A DNA stretch of 64,000 nt from Bacteroidales bacterium (GTDB lineage: Bacteria > Bacteroidota > Bacteroidia > Bacteroidales > Tenuifilaceae), in contig JAFGDZ010000053.1 of assembly GCA_016931855.1 (NCBI GenBank), positions 1 to 64,000 on the forward strand, given 5' to 3'. A model generated the notes under the pieces. It did not search any database, was not told where the DNA came from, and saw nothing but the letters and a program-made list of their open reading frames with translations. Position 1 is the stretch's first letter, and each line of letters starts with the position of its first letter. Below, in pieces: positions 18,352 through 26,817 of the stretch. The translations under genes and the position numbers were made by a program.

Positions 18352-18714
18352 TTATTTTAGATGAATGCTTATTTTCTCAAGCAGCGTATCCTTCTTTAGC
18401 GGTTTGTGGATAATATCCGTAGCTCCAGCCTTTAAGCAGCGCTGTATGGTATCCCTATCCTCAAGAGCAGTAAAAATTATAATGGGAATTAGCTTTAAGC
18501 TATCCCTCTCCCTAAGCATCTCAGTAACCTTAATGCCATCGCTTCCGGGCATCATAATATCAAGAATCACCAAATCGGGATTAATATCAATGGCCTTAGC
18601 ATAGGCCTCATCGCCATCAACAGCAAAATGAAGATCAATTTCTATGTTAGAAAGAAATGCTTCAATAATTTGGCGGCTAAGAGGTGAGTCTTCTGCTACT
18701 AAAACCTTTTTCAT
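18352..18714 (-). CDS. Single-domain CheY-like response regulator
   Basis: The 120-residue protein is only a receiver domain. The acidic pair is Glu8-Asp9, the phospho-acceptor is Asp52 in DLVILDIMMPG, the switch Thr lies in IIIFTALED and the conserved Lys in IIHKPLKK. It has no DNA-binding or enzymatic output domain, so it must act by protein contact or in a phosphorelay. No histidine kinase gene is adjacent. A -7 element lies about 65 bases upstream. Target unknown. Confidence 0.93.
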   Translation of the reverse strand: MKKVLVAEDSPLSRQIIEAFLSNIEIDLHFAVDGDEAYAKAIDINPDLVILDIMMPGSDGIKVTEMLRERDSLKLIPIIIFTALEDRDTIQRCLKAGATDIIHKPLKKDTLLEKISIHLK

Positions 18715-18776
18715 GAGCGGGGGCTTCTTAAAAGTGATATATTTTGAATCGTGACAACATAAGGCAATTCAAAGTA

Positions 18777-18784
18777 CAAATATA
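18777..18784 (-). promoter_or_regulatory. Candidate -7 element of the response regulator gene
   Basis: On the minus strand TATATTTG matches TAnnTTTG, giving a leader of roughly 55 bases. No clear -33 element. Confidence 0.4.
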
Positions 18785-18885
18785 CTCCTTTGTTAGCTAT
18801 ATTGCACATTGCTCCAAAAAGAGTTAAAAGCAACGCTATAACTAGATGGTTTTATTTTGTTGATAACCCTGAAACAAAAATCGGC

Positions 18886-21800
18886 ATGAACCAAAGTACA
18901 CTAAAATCGGTAATGCGACTGTTTGCTTTGGCCAAGCAATTTAGCTCCAACGAGAACAAAAACAACGAGGTTAAGGCAATTGTTGAGAATTACGTTCTTG
19001 AGTACACGGGCATAGCAGAGGCCGAGGACTACATAACCATATTCAACTACCATAACCTACAGTTTGATAAGCGCGAACGGAACAGCAAGCGACAATCGCT
19101 CTACTCCGTAAAGTCCACTATAATTATTAACGAGGTAGCCAATGAGGTATCTCGGGTTAACCGCATACACCTAGCCCTAGTTATTCTGGATGTACTAACA
19201 GTAGGAGGCGGATTACTGGATAACTCGCTGGACTTTTTCCGCACTATATGTACCACGTTTAAGTTTAACGCCGAGGAGCAGTCCGATTTTCTTGCTTTCT
19301 ACTCAATATCACCAACCTATACTGGCCAAAATATTATAGTTGTATCGCAAGCAGAGAATCAGGAATCTGGGAAGAGAATAATTTACGATAAGCTGGTTCA
19401 AGGCGAGGTTCACTTCCTACTTAACAGGTCAACAAACACTATCATTTTTAGGATACTTAGCGATGGGGAGATATTCCTTCGCGATGGCAACATAATTAAC
19501 CCCAAGCGCAACTACTTTTTGCCCCGCGGAAGCGTTATTGAGAACTATAAAATTAGGCCGCTTTACCACAGCCACATTCTTGCCGAATTTACCCGATCCC
19601 ACTTTAGCGCCGAGCTGGAGCTTGTGGCCCAAAACGTATCGCACAAATTTGCCGATGGGGGAACCGCATTTTATCCTCTAAGCTTTGCCATAAAATCGGG
19701 CGAGATGATTGGCATAATGGGCAACAGCGGAACAGGCAAAACCACCCTGCTAAACCTTCTAGCAGGTTATATAAAGCCCACAACGGGCAGTATTCACCTC
19801 AACGGAAAGAACTGGTTTGAGCTTGGAGCGTATCGTAATGCTGTGCTAGGTTATATTCCACAGGACGACATCCTGAAAAAGGAGCTAACCGTTTACCAGA
19901 ACCTATACCTCACGGCAAGGCTTTGCTTTGGGCATCTATCTAAAATCCAAACGGCCCGACTGGTTCTTGAAACCCTTGACGAGCTAGGCCTTAACGAGAT
20001 AAAGCGGCTTAAAATAGGAACGCCCGAGAAAAGTATCATATCGGGCGGACAACGTAAACGCCTCAACTTAGCACTAGAGCTAATACGCAAGCCTAAAGTT
20101 CTGTTTATTGATGAGCCCACATCGGGGCTGTCGTCATCGGATTCGGAGCGCATTATCGGCATAATAAAAACCCAAACGCAGCAGGGAAATATGGCGCTGG
20201 TAAACATACACCAGCCATCGTCGAACATTTTTAAGATGTTCGACAAAATTATGCTGCTGGATCAAGGCGGGCACGCGGTGTACTTTGGGAATCCCGTTGA
20301 CGCCATAATCTACCTAAAGGCGGCAACGCAAAAAGTAAAGGCTAACGAGCGCGAGTGCTACAACTGCGGCAACGTTAACCCCGACCAAATGTTTGAGATT
20401 ATAGAGGAGAAAAAGCTCAAAGCCGATGGAAAAATATCGGAACAGCGCAAGCACTCCCCAAAGGATTGGTACAACCGATTTATAGAATCCACAGCAAAAA
20501 CAATACACACCACCGTTACCAGCTCCTTGCCTAGCACCAGCGTGAATGTGGCGCCTCCAAAAAGACAGCTATCGCTGTTCATCATCAGGAACTTTTTGGA
20601 GATGGTTGCCGATAAGCAGTTTCTGTACATATCGCTATCCGAGGCGCCTTTACTTGCCTTTATGCTATCGTACATAGCAAAATACTTTGGCGATACTATA
20701 AACGGAAAGGAGTACTCCTTTTTTAGTAACGTTAACATCCCTGCATTTCTGCTAATGTCCATTATTGTTGCCATGTTTTTTGGGCTAATGGTTAGCGCAG
20801 AGCGTATTATTAGGGACAAAAACATAATTCGGCGCGAGAGGGCAATAGGCCTTAGTCGCTCTGCATACCTCAACTCAAAGCTGTTAAGTCTGTTTGTGCT
20901 GCTCTCCGTTCAGGTAACACTTTACCTGGCCATTAGCTCATGGATGCTAGAGATTAAAGGCGTAACCTTTGGCTTTTGGGTTGTACTTATGAGCATAGCC
21001 ATTAACGCCGGAGTACTAGGGCTAAACCTATCTGCTGGACTTAGAACCACCGTAGCCATTTACATTACCATTCCCATTTTGCTCATGCCGCAGCTGCTGC
21101 TTAACGGCTCGCTAATTCACTTTGATAAGGTGCACAAGAACATCGCCTCCGATGAGCGTGTTCCTTGGGTTGGCGGACTGGTTGTGAGCCGATGGGGCTA
21201 CGAGGCGCTGCTGGTTCACCAGTACTCAGCAAACAAGTTCCAGCGTAACTTTATGCAGGTAGATGCCAAAGAGAGCTTTTTACAGTTTACCCAAGGATAC
21301 CTTGTTCCAGAGATGGAGCAAATACTACGAGCCATTGAGCACGATGTTGAGCAAGGCCAATCCACCGTTAAAAGCAGCTACATTGCCCAGCTTAGCAGTG
21401 CGGCTCGCGAAATGGGCAATCCCCCAAAAATAACCCAACACATAGCCAAAATCCCCATGGATTTTGAGTTCTGCGACTCATTGCAGTACGAACTAGACAT
21501 GGTGAGGCGCTATATATCTCAACAACTGGGCGTTATTGAATCTCATCGCGATATGCTACTCGACTCTCTTGCTAAACACCATGGCGGCACACATAACCTT
21601 GTAACCCTAAAAAGGGCACAAACCAACGAGGCCATTACCGACCTAGTACTTGGACGTAGCGAGAAGCAGAAGCTAATTAAAACCCCAAATGCCATAATAC
21701 GAAACTTTGAGCCAATTTACCGGTCGCCCAAAAGGAAGAACGGCGTTTCGCACTTCTTTAGCGCAACAAAACGTCTAGGAGCATTGCAAATACCCACAAT

Positions 21801-21906
21801 ATGGTTTAACGTTTTAATAATCTGGGTAATTTCAGGACTTTTGTACATTGCGCTCTATTTCGATTGTCTTAAAAGATTGCTACACTATTTAAAAAGACTA
21901 GGATAG
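18886..21906 (+). CDS. ABCG-type ABC exporter (ATPase-permease fusion) with extra N- and C-terminal regions
   Basis: The ATG at 18886 is preferred over an upstream TTG at 18790 because the extra 32 residues look untranslated; this gives 1006 residues. Residues about 1-130 form a helical acidic domain that may be related to TerB. A beta-rich stretch (about 150-245) follows, then an ABC ATPase with GNSGTGKTT (about 280-288), ISGGQRKR (about 384) and VLFIDEPTSGLS (about 404). From about 560 to 780 lie ABC-2-type transmembrane helices. A long helical insert precedes one last membrane helix at the C-terminus. The ATPase-then-membrane order is that of ABCG/white-type transporters. Cargo is unknown; two small exported-protein genes follow directly. 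Confidence 0.85.
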   Translation: MNQSTLKSVMRLFALAKQFSSNENKNNEVKAIVENYVLEYTGIAEAEDYITIFNYHNLQFDKRERNSKRQSLYSVKSTIIINEVANEVSRVNRIHLALVILDVLTVGGGLLDNSLDFFRTICTTFKFNAEEQSDFLAFYSISPTYTGQNIIVVSQAENQESGKRIIYDKLVQGEVHFLLNRSTNTIIFRILSDGEIFLRDGNIINPKRNYFLPRGSVIENYKIRPLYHSHILAEFTRSHFSAELELVAQNVSHKFADGGTAFYPLSFAIKSGEMIGIMGNSGTGKTTLLNLLAGYIKPTTGSIHLNGKNWFELGAYRNAVLGYIPQDDILKKELTVYQNLYLTARLCFGHLSKIQTARLVLETLDELGLNEIKRLKIGTPEKSIISGGQRKRLNLALELIRKPKVLFIDEPTSGLSSSDSERIIGIIKTQTQQGNMALVNIHQPSSNIFKMFDKIMLLDQGGHAVYFGNPVDAIIYLKAATQKVKANERECYNCGNVNPDQMFEIIEEKKLKADGKISEQRKHSPKDWYNRFIESTAKTIHTTVTSSLPSTSVNVAPPKRQLSLFIIRNFLEMVADKQFLYISLSEAPLLAFMLSYIAKYFGDTINGKEYSFFSNVNIPAFLLMSIIVAMFFGLMVSAERIIRDKNIIRRERAIGLSRSAYLNSKLLSLFVLLSVQVTLYLAISSWMLEIKGVTFGFWVVLMSIAINAGVLGLNLSAGLRTTVAIYITIPILLMPQLLLNGSLIHFDKVHKNIASDERVPWVGGLVVSRWGYEALLVHQYSANKFQRNFMQVDAKESFLQFTQGYLVPEMEQILRAIEHDVEQGQSTVKSSYIAQLSSAAREMGNPPKITQHIAKIPMDFEFCDSLQYELDMVRRYISQQLGVIESHRDMLLDSLAKHHGGTHNLVTLKRAQTNEAITDLVLGRSEKQKLIKTPNAIIRNFEPIYRSPKRKNGVSHFFSATKRLGALQIPTIWFNVLIIWVISGLLYIALYFDCLKRLLHYLKRLG

Positions 21907-21934
21907 TTCATACTTTTGACGCTTTGTAAACACT

Positions 21935-22402
21935 ATGGATTTTATACAGAGACTGGTATTTACGTTGTTCATCTTTGGAGGTGTTGCTAGTGCTAGGGGA
22001 CAAAGCTGCCTAGACTTTCATACGCGCACCTGTCCTATTCCTGATTTTTCCTATTACTACGACCAGCAATCGGCCAGCTTCTCCATGAAAGTGGCCGATA
22101 CCACGGAGCTTAGGGCAATTGTCTTTGAAAAGTCCGATTACTACGTCTCCGTATGCGCACACAAAAAAATTAAGCGGATAACCCTTAATATATACGAGGA
22201 TACGCCCGAGCGAAAGCTTTTGTACAGCAACTCGGCCAATGCCTATTCCGATAGCGTAAAGTTTTCCAACGATTTAACTCAACAGGTAATATTTGAGGTT
22301 AGCATCCCCGTACAGGGCAACGACAAGGACGATAAGCGTGAGCGCTGTGTAGGGGTACTTATTGCCAAACGAATTAGGGTTGAAGCACTAAAAATAGACT
22401 AG
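21935..22402 (+). CDS. Exported protein of unknown function
   Basis: The 155-residue product has a signal peptide (about 1-23, MDFIQRLVFTLFIFGGVASA...). The mature part contains several Cys residues (SCLDFHTRTCPIP, VCAHKK, ERCVGV), which would allow disulfides in the periplasm, and a predicted beta-rich core. I recognise no family. It starts 28 bases after the ABCG-type transporter gene and ends one base before the next gene, so the three are probably cotranscribed. Confidence 0.7.
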   Translation: MDFIQRLVFTLFIFGGVASARGQSCLDFHTRTCPIPDFSYYYDQQSASFSMKVADTTELRAIVFEKSDYYVSVCAHKKIKRITLNIYEDTPERKLLYSNSANAYSDSVKFSNDLTQQVIFEVSIPVQGNDKDDKRERCVGVLIAKRIRVEALKID

Positions 22403-22403
22403 C

Positions 22404-23309
22404 ATGAGAAGGTTATATGCACAAATACTTATCCTTTCCGTTAGCCTAGTGGTTTCGTGCCAACAAGGAGCAAAGGAACCAGAGCAATCGGTTGTAAACC
22501 TAAGCGATATTGAAGTTACAACACAAATTGGAAGGCGCAAAATTTACTACCGCTTCCCTTCGCCCAACGATTTAATAAGCTACATAAAATCGGAGCAGCT
22601 GGTTTATAGTGAGCTGTTTCTTAACCCTACCGATAATGCCGATAGGTATTTAGGCTCGCGCCTTCAGCTTTTCAACCTTGGCGTTTTCTCTGCCGACTTT
22701 GCTTTTATCACCGTTTTCAAAAACCTTAGCCACGCCGCCAAATACTTTGGCGCAGTTGAGAAAATAGCATACAAAAACGGATTGTCGCCCGTATTTAATG
22801 AGTCGTTGCGCGCAAAGGTACAGCGCAACCAGAACAATATGGACTCGCTAAGCGCCATTGCGAGAGATTCCTATGTTGATATGGTAAACCACCTTACCCT
22901 CTCTGGCCGAGAAAAGCAGCTGGCCATTATCTCTGCTGGCGGCTACGTTGAGGTGCTTCACCTCTCTGTTGTTCAAATTGATAATACCACCGACAAGCAG
23001 CCCATTCTTGCCCGAGTGTACGATCAGCGATTGGGACTTGAGAATCTAATCAGGTTTATGAATGATTACACTACCGACGACAACTGGGTGCTTGAGCTCC
23101 AAAACGACCTAAAAGAGCTACTTGCCGCCATAAGATTAGGAGAAAGCGAGCCCACACAAACAGAAACCAAAGAGGTTAGCGCTGGGGAGTTTACCGTTAC
23201 GGCTCAAGTTAAACCTGTAGTTTATAGTGCAGAGAGCTACACCAAACTAAAAACCACCATTCTTAAAATCAGGAATAAGTACACCAACCCGTTCCTACAA
23301 GAACGATAA
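22404..23309 (+). CDS. Lipoprotein of unknown function
   Basis: The 301-residue product starts with a lipoprotein signal: a hydrophobic stretch then LVVSCQQ, with Cys19 as the probable lipid site. The mature region is largely helical (NLSHAAKYFGAVEKIAYKNG; LIRFMNDYTTDDNWVLELQND). No family recognised. It follows the preceding exported-protein gene by one base and is probably its functional partner in an envelope assembly with the ABCG-type transporter. In the same frame, the reading continues for 39 more sense codons after the TAA stop, so the annotated C-terminus may be a recent truncation. Confidence 0.7.
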   Translation: MRRLYAQILILSVSLVVSCQQGAKEPEQSVVNLSDIEVTTQIGRRKIYYRFPSPNDLISYIKSEQLVYSELFLNPTDNADRYLGSRLQLFNLGVFSADFAFITVFKNLSHAAKYFGAVEKIAYKNGLSPVFNESLRAKVQRNQNNMDSLSAIARDSYVDMVNHLTLSGREKQLAIISAGGYVEVLHLSVVQIDNTTDKQPILARVYDQRLGLENLIRFMNDYTTDDNWVLELQNDLKELLAAIRLGESEPTQTETKEVSAGEFTVTAQVKPVVYSAESYTKLKTTILKIRNKYTNPFLQER

Positions 23310-23429
23310 GTACAAAGCAATGAGACCACCATTCCTGCTTCACTAAATACTAAGGTAGATGGAGCCCCCATGGCTCGTTTTGTAAAAGATTTGGCAAAAA
23401 GCATTGAATCTGCCAACGAATTGCTGTAA
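23310..23429 (+). other. In-frame open extension after a TAA stop
   Basis: Directly after the lipoprotein stop codon the same frame stays open for 39 codons to a second TAA. The codons look like normal coding sequence for this genome and the translated end (MARFVKDLAKSIESANELL) is a plausible amphipathic helix. A point mutation, a sequencing error or readthrough could explain it; so could chance, because 39 codons is short. Confidence 0.4.
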
Positions 23430-23458
23430 AAAGCCCATTCCAAGATTACGCTGGTAAA

Positions 23459-23866
23459 CTAAATTAGCATCTCCCCCCTTCTGGAGAATCGCTTGGCTAG
23501 GTATGCATCAAAAAGGAACAAGCCTATGCCCATAATCATAAGTATAATAACTAGGCTAAATATGTTTTTGCTTTGAAGGAAAAGCTCACCCAGCATTCCA
23601 GTAAACGTTTGTAGAACCTTGTTTGAAGGAGCTACATCACCAAAAACGCCTGCCATTACTGCCACCGATGAGCACACCATAGCCACCGTAGCCGCAATGT
23701 ACAAAAACATAGGCGACGGGTTAAACCGTGCTGCTGGGGCTGGTTTTACCTCCGCTAGCACATTAGCAGTAAATCCTTTTGAGGGTTGCATTTGTGTTGA
23801 TTTAAGGAGCTGCCTTAAGCGCTCGTCATCAAATGCATTGCGTACTGTATTGTTATGTGTTTCCAT
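23459..23866 (-). CDS. Small two-helix membrane protein, possible anti-sigma factor
   Basis: The ATG at 23866 is preferred over an in-frame TTG six codons upstream, giving 135 residues. The N-terminal 45 residues are soluble and charged (FDDERLRQLLKSTQ), followed by membrane segments at about 56-78 and 103-122. The gene lies 10 bases after an ECF sigma factor gene, and this arrangement of a soluble N-terminus plus membrane helices suits an anti-sigma factor. No zinc-binding His-Cys-Cys motif is visible, so that role is inferred from context only. Confidence 0.65.
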   Translation of the reverse strand: METHNNTVRNAFDDERLRQLLKSTQMQPSKGFTANVLAEVKPAPAARFNPSPMFLYIAATVAMVCSSVAVMAGVFGDVAPSNKVLQTFTGMLGELFLQSKNIFSLVIILMIMGIGLFLFDAYLAKRFSRRGEMLI

Positions 23867-23876
23867 GGCTTTGCTG

Positions 23877-24452
23877 CTATACAAGACTGGCTGTCTCGTG
23901 TTTCAAAATATCTTCCAAATATACTAAAAGCCTTTTACGCCCCCTAAAAAGCTTAACCTTCACGTTTCCTTCCGTTATTGCTGTAACCTCGGCAATTTCG
24001 GCAATGGGCATATCATCCATGTAAAAAAGGGTAATTATGGTTGCCTCGTCGGGAGGTAGCTTGGCCATAGCGGCGTTAATAAACTCAACCCTATCCTTAT
24101 GCTCTAGCTCATCAAAAACCGACTCGGCAAAAGCGCTCTCCTTAGCCAAATAGTCGGCATTATCGGGTGTGGGTGCTTTCCTTAGTCGGGTAAGGCAGGT
24201 GTTATAGCAAATGCGGTAGAGCCAAGTAGCAAACTGGCTATCGGCTCTAAAGGATTGTAACGATCGGAACGCCTTAACAAAAGCATCCTGAGCGGCCTCT
24301 TCGGCATCGTGATGATTTTGTAGCAAACGAAAGGCTAGGGTAAAAACCATTCCCTTGTGCCGCTCAATAAGCTCAGCAACAGCAGGGGAATGGTCTTTAA
24401 CCGCTAACGCAACAAGTTCGTTGTCCGATAGCTTACTTAGCCTTCTTAGCAT
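23877..24452 (-). CDS. ECF-type RNA polymerase sigma factor
   Basis: The 191-residue protein begins at ATG 24452, one codon inside an in-frame GTG. Region 2 is at about residues 20-95 (LIERHKGMVFTLAFRLL, AEEAAQDAFVKAFRSL, FATWLYRICYNTCL). Region 4 is at about 125-185 (LPPDEATIITLFYMDDMPIAEIAE, then GNVKVKLFRGRKRL). It is a typical RpoE-like group 4 sigma factor. It overlaps the end of the upstream DUF6249 gene by 20 bases and precedes a small membrane protein, so the three genes form one transcription unit that probably answers envelope or stress signals. Confidence 0.92.
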   Translation of the reverse strand: MLRRLSKLSDNELVALAVKDHSPAVAELIERHKGMVFTLAFRLLQNHHDAEEAAQDAFVKAFRSLQSFRADSQFATWLYRICYNTCLTRLRKAPTPDNADYLAKESAFAESVFDELEHKDRVEFINAAMAKLPPDEATIITLFYMDDMPIAEIAEVTAITEGNVKVKLFRGRKRLLVYLEDILKHETASLV

Positions 24453-24798
24453 CACGTTTTTCCATGATCAGGTAGTACGCAAGCAATCCAAGCCCACCAA
24501 AAAGGAAGATACCGCCAAAGTAAAGCGGTGGCTCAGGGATATGACTTGGGATGGAAAGATCAATGAAAAAGGCCACAAGAAGTCCCAACGATAAACCCAT
24601 TAGTAATAAACCGTATTTAAGAGCGTTAGCACGTGTTGATTCTGGCTTCTTTACCAACAGCGTTGCATCAATTCCCTTCTCGAGCATGGTCATCCGCTCG
24701 CGATGGCGGTTACGCATGTAAATAAAGAATAGTCCAAATACCAAACCGTGGGTAACCAAAAGCGCAAAAAACGCTACAAAAGCTTCTGTTCCTGTCAT
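24433..24798 (-). CDS. DUF6249-like small membrane protein
   Basis: The 121-residue protein has a membrane helix at about 8-27, a charged segment RNRHRERMTMLEKGIDATLL, and two more helices at about 62-85 and 92-110. The pattern of one helix, then RxxxxxxMxEKGxD, then two helices matches small membrane proteins often encoded next to ECF sigma factors in Bacteroidota. It overlaps the start of the sigma factor gene, which suggests translational coupling and a role in controlling or sensing for it. The molecular role is unknown. Confidence 0.75.
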   Translation of the reverse strand: MTGTEAFVAFFALLVTHGLVFGLFFIYMRNRHRERMTMLEKGIDATLLVKKPESTRANALKYGLLLMGLSLGLLVAFFIDLSIPSHIPEPPLYFGGIFLFGGLGLLAYYLIMEKRDAKKAK

Positions 24799-24839
24799 AA
24801 TTTCATTTTTTGGTGTTTGCTTATATAGACAACCCCCTC

Positions 24840-24847
24840 CAAAGTTA
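24840..24847 (-). promoter_or_regulatory. Candidate -7 element of the sigma factor operon
   Basis: On the minus strand TAACTTTG matches TAnnTTTG, 41 bases before the DUF6249-like start codon. The -33 region is not convincing. Confidence 0.4.
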
Positions 24848-24863
24848 GGTTACAAAATGGCAC

Positions 24864-24889
24864 AAAAAAAGCCGGGACTCACCGGCTTT
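24864..24889 (-). terminator. Terminator of the gene ending at 24909
   Basis: AAAGCCGG (24868-24875) pairs with CCGGCTTT (24882-24889) around a six-base loop, and on the minus strand it is followed by a run of T residues. Confidence 0.75.
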
Positions 24890-24908
24890 ATATCTCTACT
24901 ACAAAATG

Positions 24909-25751
24909 TTACATGTTGTAATTTTTTACCACATCTTCGGCAAACCTATCTATTGTTTTGGAATCGGTAGCGCCATAAAAATCGTAGTAGTACTCAATTA
25001 AGTACTTTTTAATCTCATCGTCGCCCATTTTTTGACGCTTAAGTATTGGGATAATGGTTCCAAACTCCGATTTAAGGTCGGCCTCATCAACAAACACAAG
25101 AGTAAAACGGGTAACCTCCTCGCTATTACGGGTTGTGGCCTCGTACTTGTACACCGAAAGGTTGGGTATTTCGCTGCCACTTACCGTTCCATAGCTGTTG
25201 GAAACTATCTGATCCTTGTTAATCTTAATAGTCTGATTTTCAAAACCCAACTTCTTAGATACGGGCTTGTTATCGAAACGGTAGTAGAACACAATAAACC
25301 GATCGGCCGTTAGCGGGTACTTCTGAGAATTAAGGGCAATTTCAACCGTTTCGCCAATAACGGAAAACTTATCGGTACCAAAGTAGGTTCTAAGGTCGGC
25401 CACCTCTTTTTCCTGAGGGTTAAAGCGTGCAAGCATTAAGCTGCGGCTCTTGGTTGGCATGGCAATTTCCGACACACGGGCAGTTAGTATGCTTGTAGGT
25501 TCTGGAGCAGGAGGATCTAGCAGCTTTATTTTAAAGCGCCCCATGCTCTCGCCAATGGCAATGGCATAGGTATCAAAAGTTTCAAAGGCTAACTGATCGT
25601 CGGATTGTAGTATATCACCAGCAACCACTTCGGCACCAGTTCTTAGGTTTGTTATTTTTCCCGATACACGGGTAACGGTAAACACTCCTTGACCAAGGGT
25701 TATTACCGAAACAAAGAGAAGTGCCGCGAATAGAATTAGCTTAGTTCTCAT
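24909..25751 (-). CDS. Exported protein of unknown function
   Basis: The 280-residue product has a signal peptide (1-20, ending TLGQ). The first 60 mature residues (VTRVSGKITNLRTGAEVVAGDIL, SDDQLAFET) resemble the beta-strand pattern of FecR-like domains. The rest (about 100-280) is mixed alpha/beta with an acidic helical C-terminus and matches nothing I know. It is flanked by its own terminator and a -7-like element, so it is probably transcribed alone. Periplasmic or surface location is inferred. Confidence 0.7.
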   Translation of the reverse strand: MRTKLILFAALLFVSVITLGQGVFTVTRVSGKITNLRTGAEVVAGDILQSDDQLAFETFDTYAIAIGESMGRFKIKLLDPPAPEPTSILTARVSEIAMPTKSRSLMLARFNPQEKEVADLRTYFGTDKFSVIGETVEIALNSQKYPLTADRFIVFYYRFDNKPVSKKLGFENQTIKINKDQIVSNSYGTVSGSEIPNLSVYKYEATTRNSEEVTRFTLVFVDEADLKSEFGTIIPILKRQKMGDDEIKKYLIEYYYDFYGATDSKTIDRFAEDVVKNYNM

Positions 25752-25798
25752 GATGTTATGCGTTTAGATTGTTTGCTGTTTGTAATCAACTACTATAC

Positions 25799-25806
25799 CA
25801 AAGGTA
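25799..25806 (-). promoter_or_regulatory. Candidate -7 element of the exported-protein gene
   Basis: On the minus strand TACCTTTG matches TAnnTTTG, 47 bases before the start codon. No -33 match at the proper distance. Confidence 0.35.
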
Positions 25807-25935
25807 TGTAAAAAAGTGCTACATGTAGTATTGAATATGACAAAGCAGTATATATTGTTGATATTGTGCTGGTTTATCATATATAGGCATTGCGTGAGCT
25901 GGAGGTTACGCTAAATTACATATAAAGAGTTGAGC

Positions 25936-26289
25936 CTACATTTGGTTAATCTCCCGTTGCCTAACCTTAGGTAGCGACTCAAGTACCAGCTTATACGACA
26001 GGTCTATCCACGCCTTAATTAACGGGTCGGGGATTGTGCCATCTAGCATAACGGTATTCCAGTGCTGCTTATTCATGTGGTAACCTGGCGTAACCGATGT
26101 GTAGCGCTCACGCAGCTCAACAGCCAGCTCTGGGTCGCACTTAAGGTTTACCGATGGTTCTCCATCCAGATTGGCTAGGGCAAACATCTTTCCGCCAACC
26201 TTAAGTACAAGGGTTACCTCGTCAAAAGGGAATCCCTCTGTAACCCCCTTTTTGCTAATGCAGTACTCTCTTAGCTCTTCTATGTTCAT
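25936..26289 (-). CDS. MmcQ/YjbR-family protein
   Basis: The 117-residue protein matches the YjbR/MmcQ family along its whole length: YCISKKGVTEGFPFDEVTLVLKVGGKMFAL near the start, NLKCDPELAVELRERY in the middle and PGYHMNKQHWNTVML near the end. These are small cytoplasmic proteins with a fold like a DNA-binding module; the physiological role is not settled. The gene stands between two unrelated genes on the same strand. Confidence 0.92.
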   Translation of the reverse strand: MNIEELREYCISKKGVTEGFPFDEVTLVLKVGGKMFALANLDGEPSVNLKCDPELAVELRERYTSVTPGYHMNKQHWNTVMLDGTIPDPLIKAWIDLSYKLVLESLPKVRQREINQM

Positions 26290-26314
26290 GGGGAAATGTA
26301 GTTTCTAGTGTGTG

Positions 26315-26334
26315 GTGTTTCGTGTTTCGTGTTT
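26315..26334. repeat. Short 7-base tandem repeat
   Basis: GTGTTTC is repeated almost three times in the gap between the YjbR and YraN genes. It is too short to assign a role and is a possible slippage site. Confidence 0.5.
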
Positions 26335-26366
26335 AGTTATTTTAATCTGTAGCCTTTAGCTAACAC

Positions 26367-26729
26367 TTATAGCGTTGGGAAAAAGGCATCGGGTATATGC
26401 TCCAGCTCATGCGATTTGCCCCTAAATATAATAGATATTACATCAAACTGAACCTCTAAATCCAAATCAAACTCCCTAACGTAAGCATCGGCAGCCTCAA
26501 CAATATTGCGCTGTTTACGGCGGGTTACAGCATCCTTTGGATCCTCCCAGTGGTCGCCAAAGCGCGTTTTTACCTCGCACACAATAAGCATGTTGTCCTT
26601 TTGTGCAACAATATCCAGCTCCTTATGCCCAAAGTGCCAGTTGGTATTGCGAATGGTGTAACCATTTCGCCTAAGATAGTTGCAAGCCAACGCTTCCCCT
26701 TCTTTCCCTAATTCTTGCCGTTGATCCAT
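26367..26729 (-). CDS. YraN family (UPF0102) nuclease-like protein
   Basis: The ATG at 26729 gives 120 residues, the normal family length; the longer TTG-started form is unlikely. The typical signature is present: GKEGEALACNYLRRNGY, WHFGHKELDIVAQ and CEVKTR, which supply the Glu-Asp-Glu-Lys residues of a restriction-endonuclease-like fold. The conserved acidic residues suggest metal binding. The cellular role of YraN is unclear, although Holliday-junction or replication-linked functions have been considered for the fold. Confidence 0.92.
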   Translation of the reverse strand: MDQRQELGKEGEALACNYLRRNGYTIRNTNWHFGHKELDIVAQKDNMLIVCEVKTRFGDHWEDPKDAVTRRKQRNIVEAADAYVREFDLDLEVQFDVISIIFRGKSHELEHIPDAFFPTL

Positions 26730-26817
26730 ATCATCATAAATAATGTCAGAATAGCGAAACCTTACGTCCAATTTTTCCGATTATTGTAGTTGTATAGCCA
26801 TCCTATAAACTTAAGAA

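Noticed and set aside
18790-18885. Longer start for the ABCG-type exporter
   Set aside because: It begins at TTG and overlaps the response regulator promoter region; the ATG at 18886 gives a more normal N-terminus.
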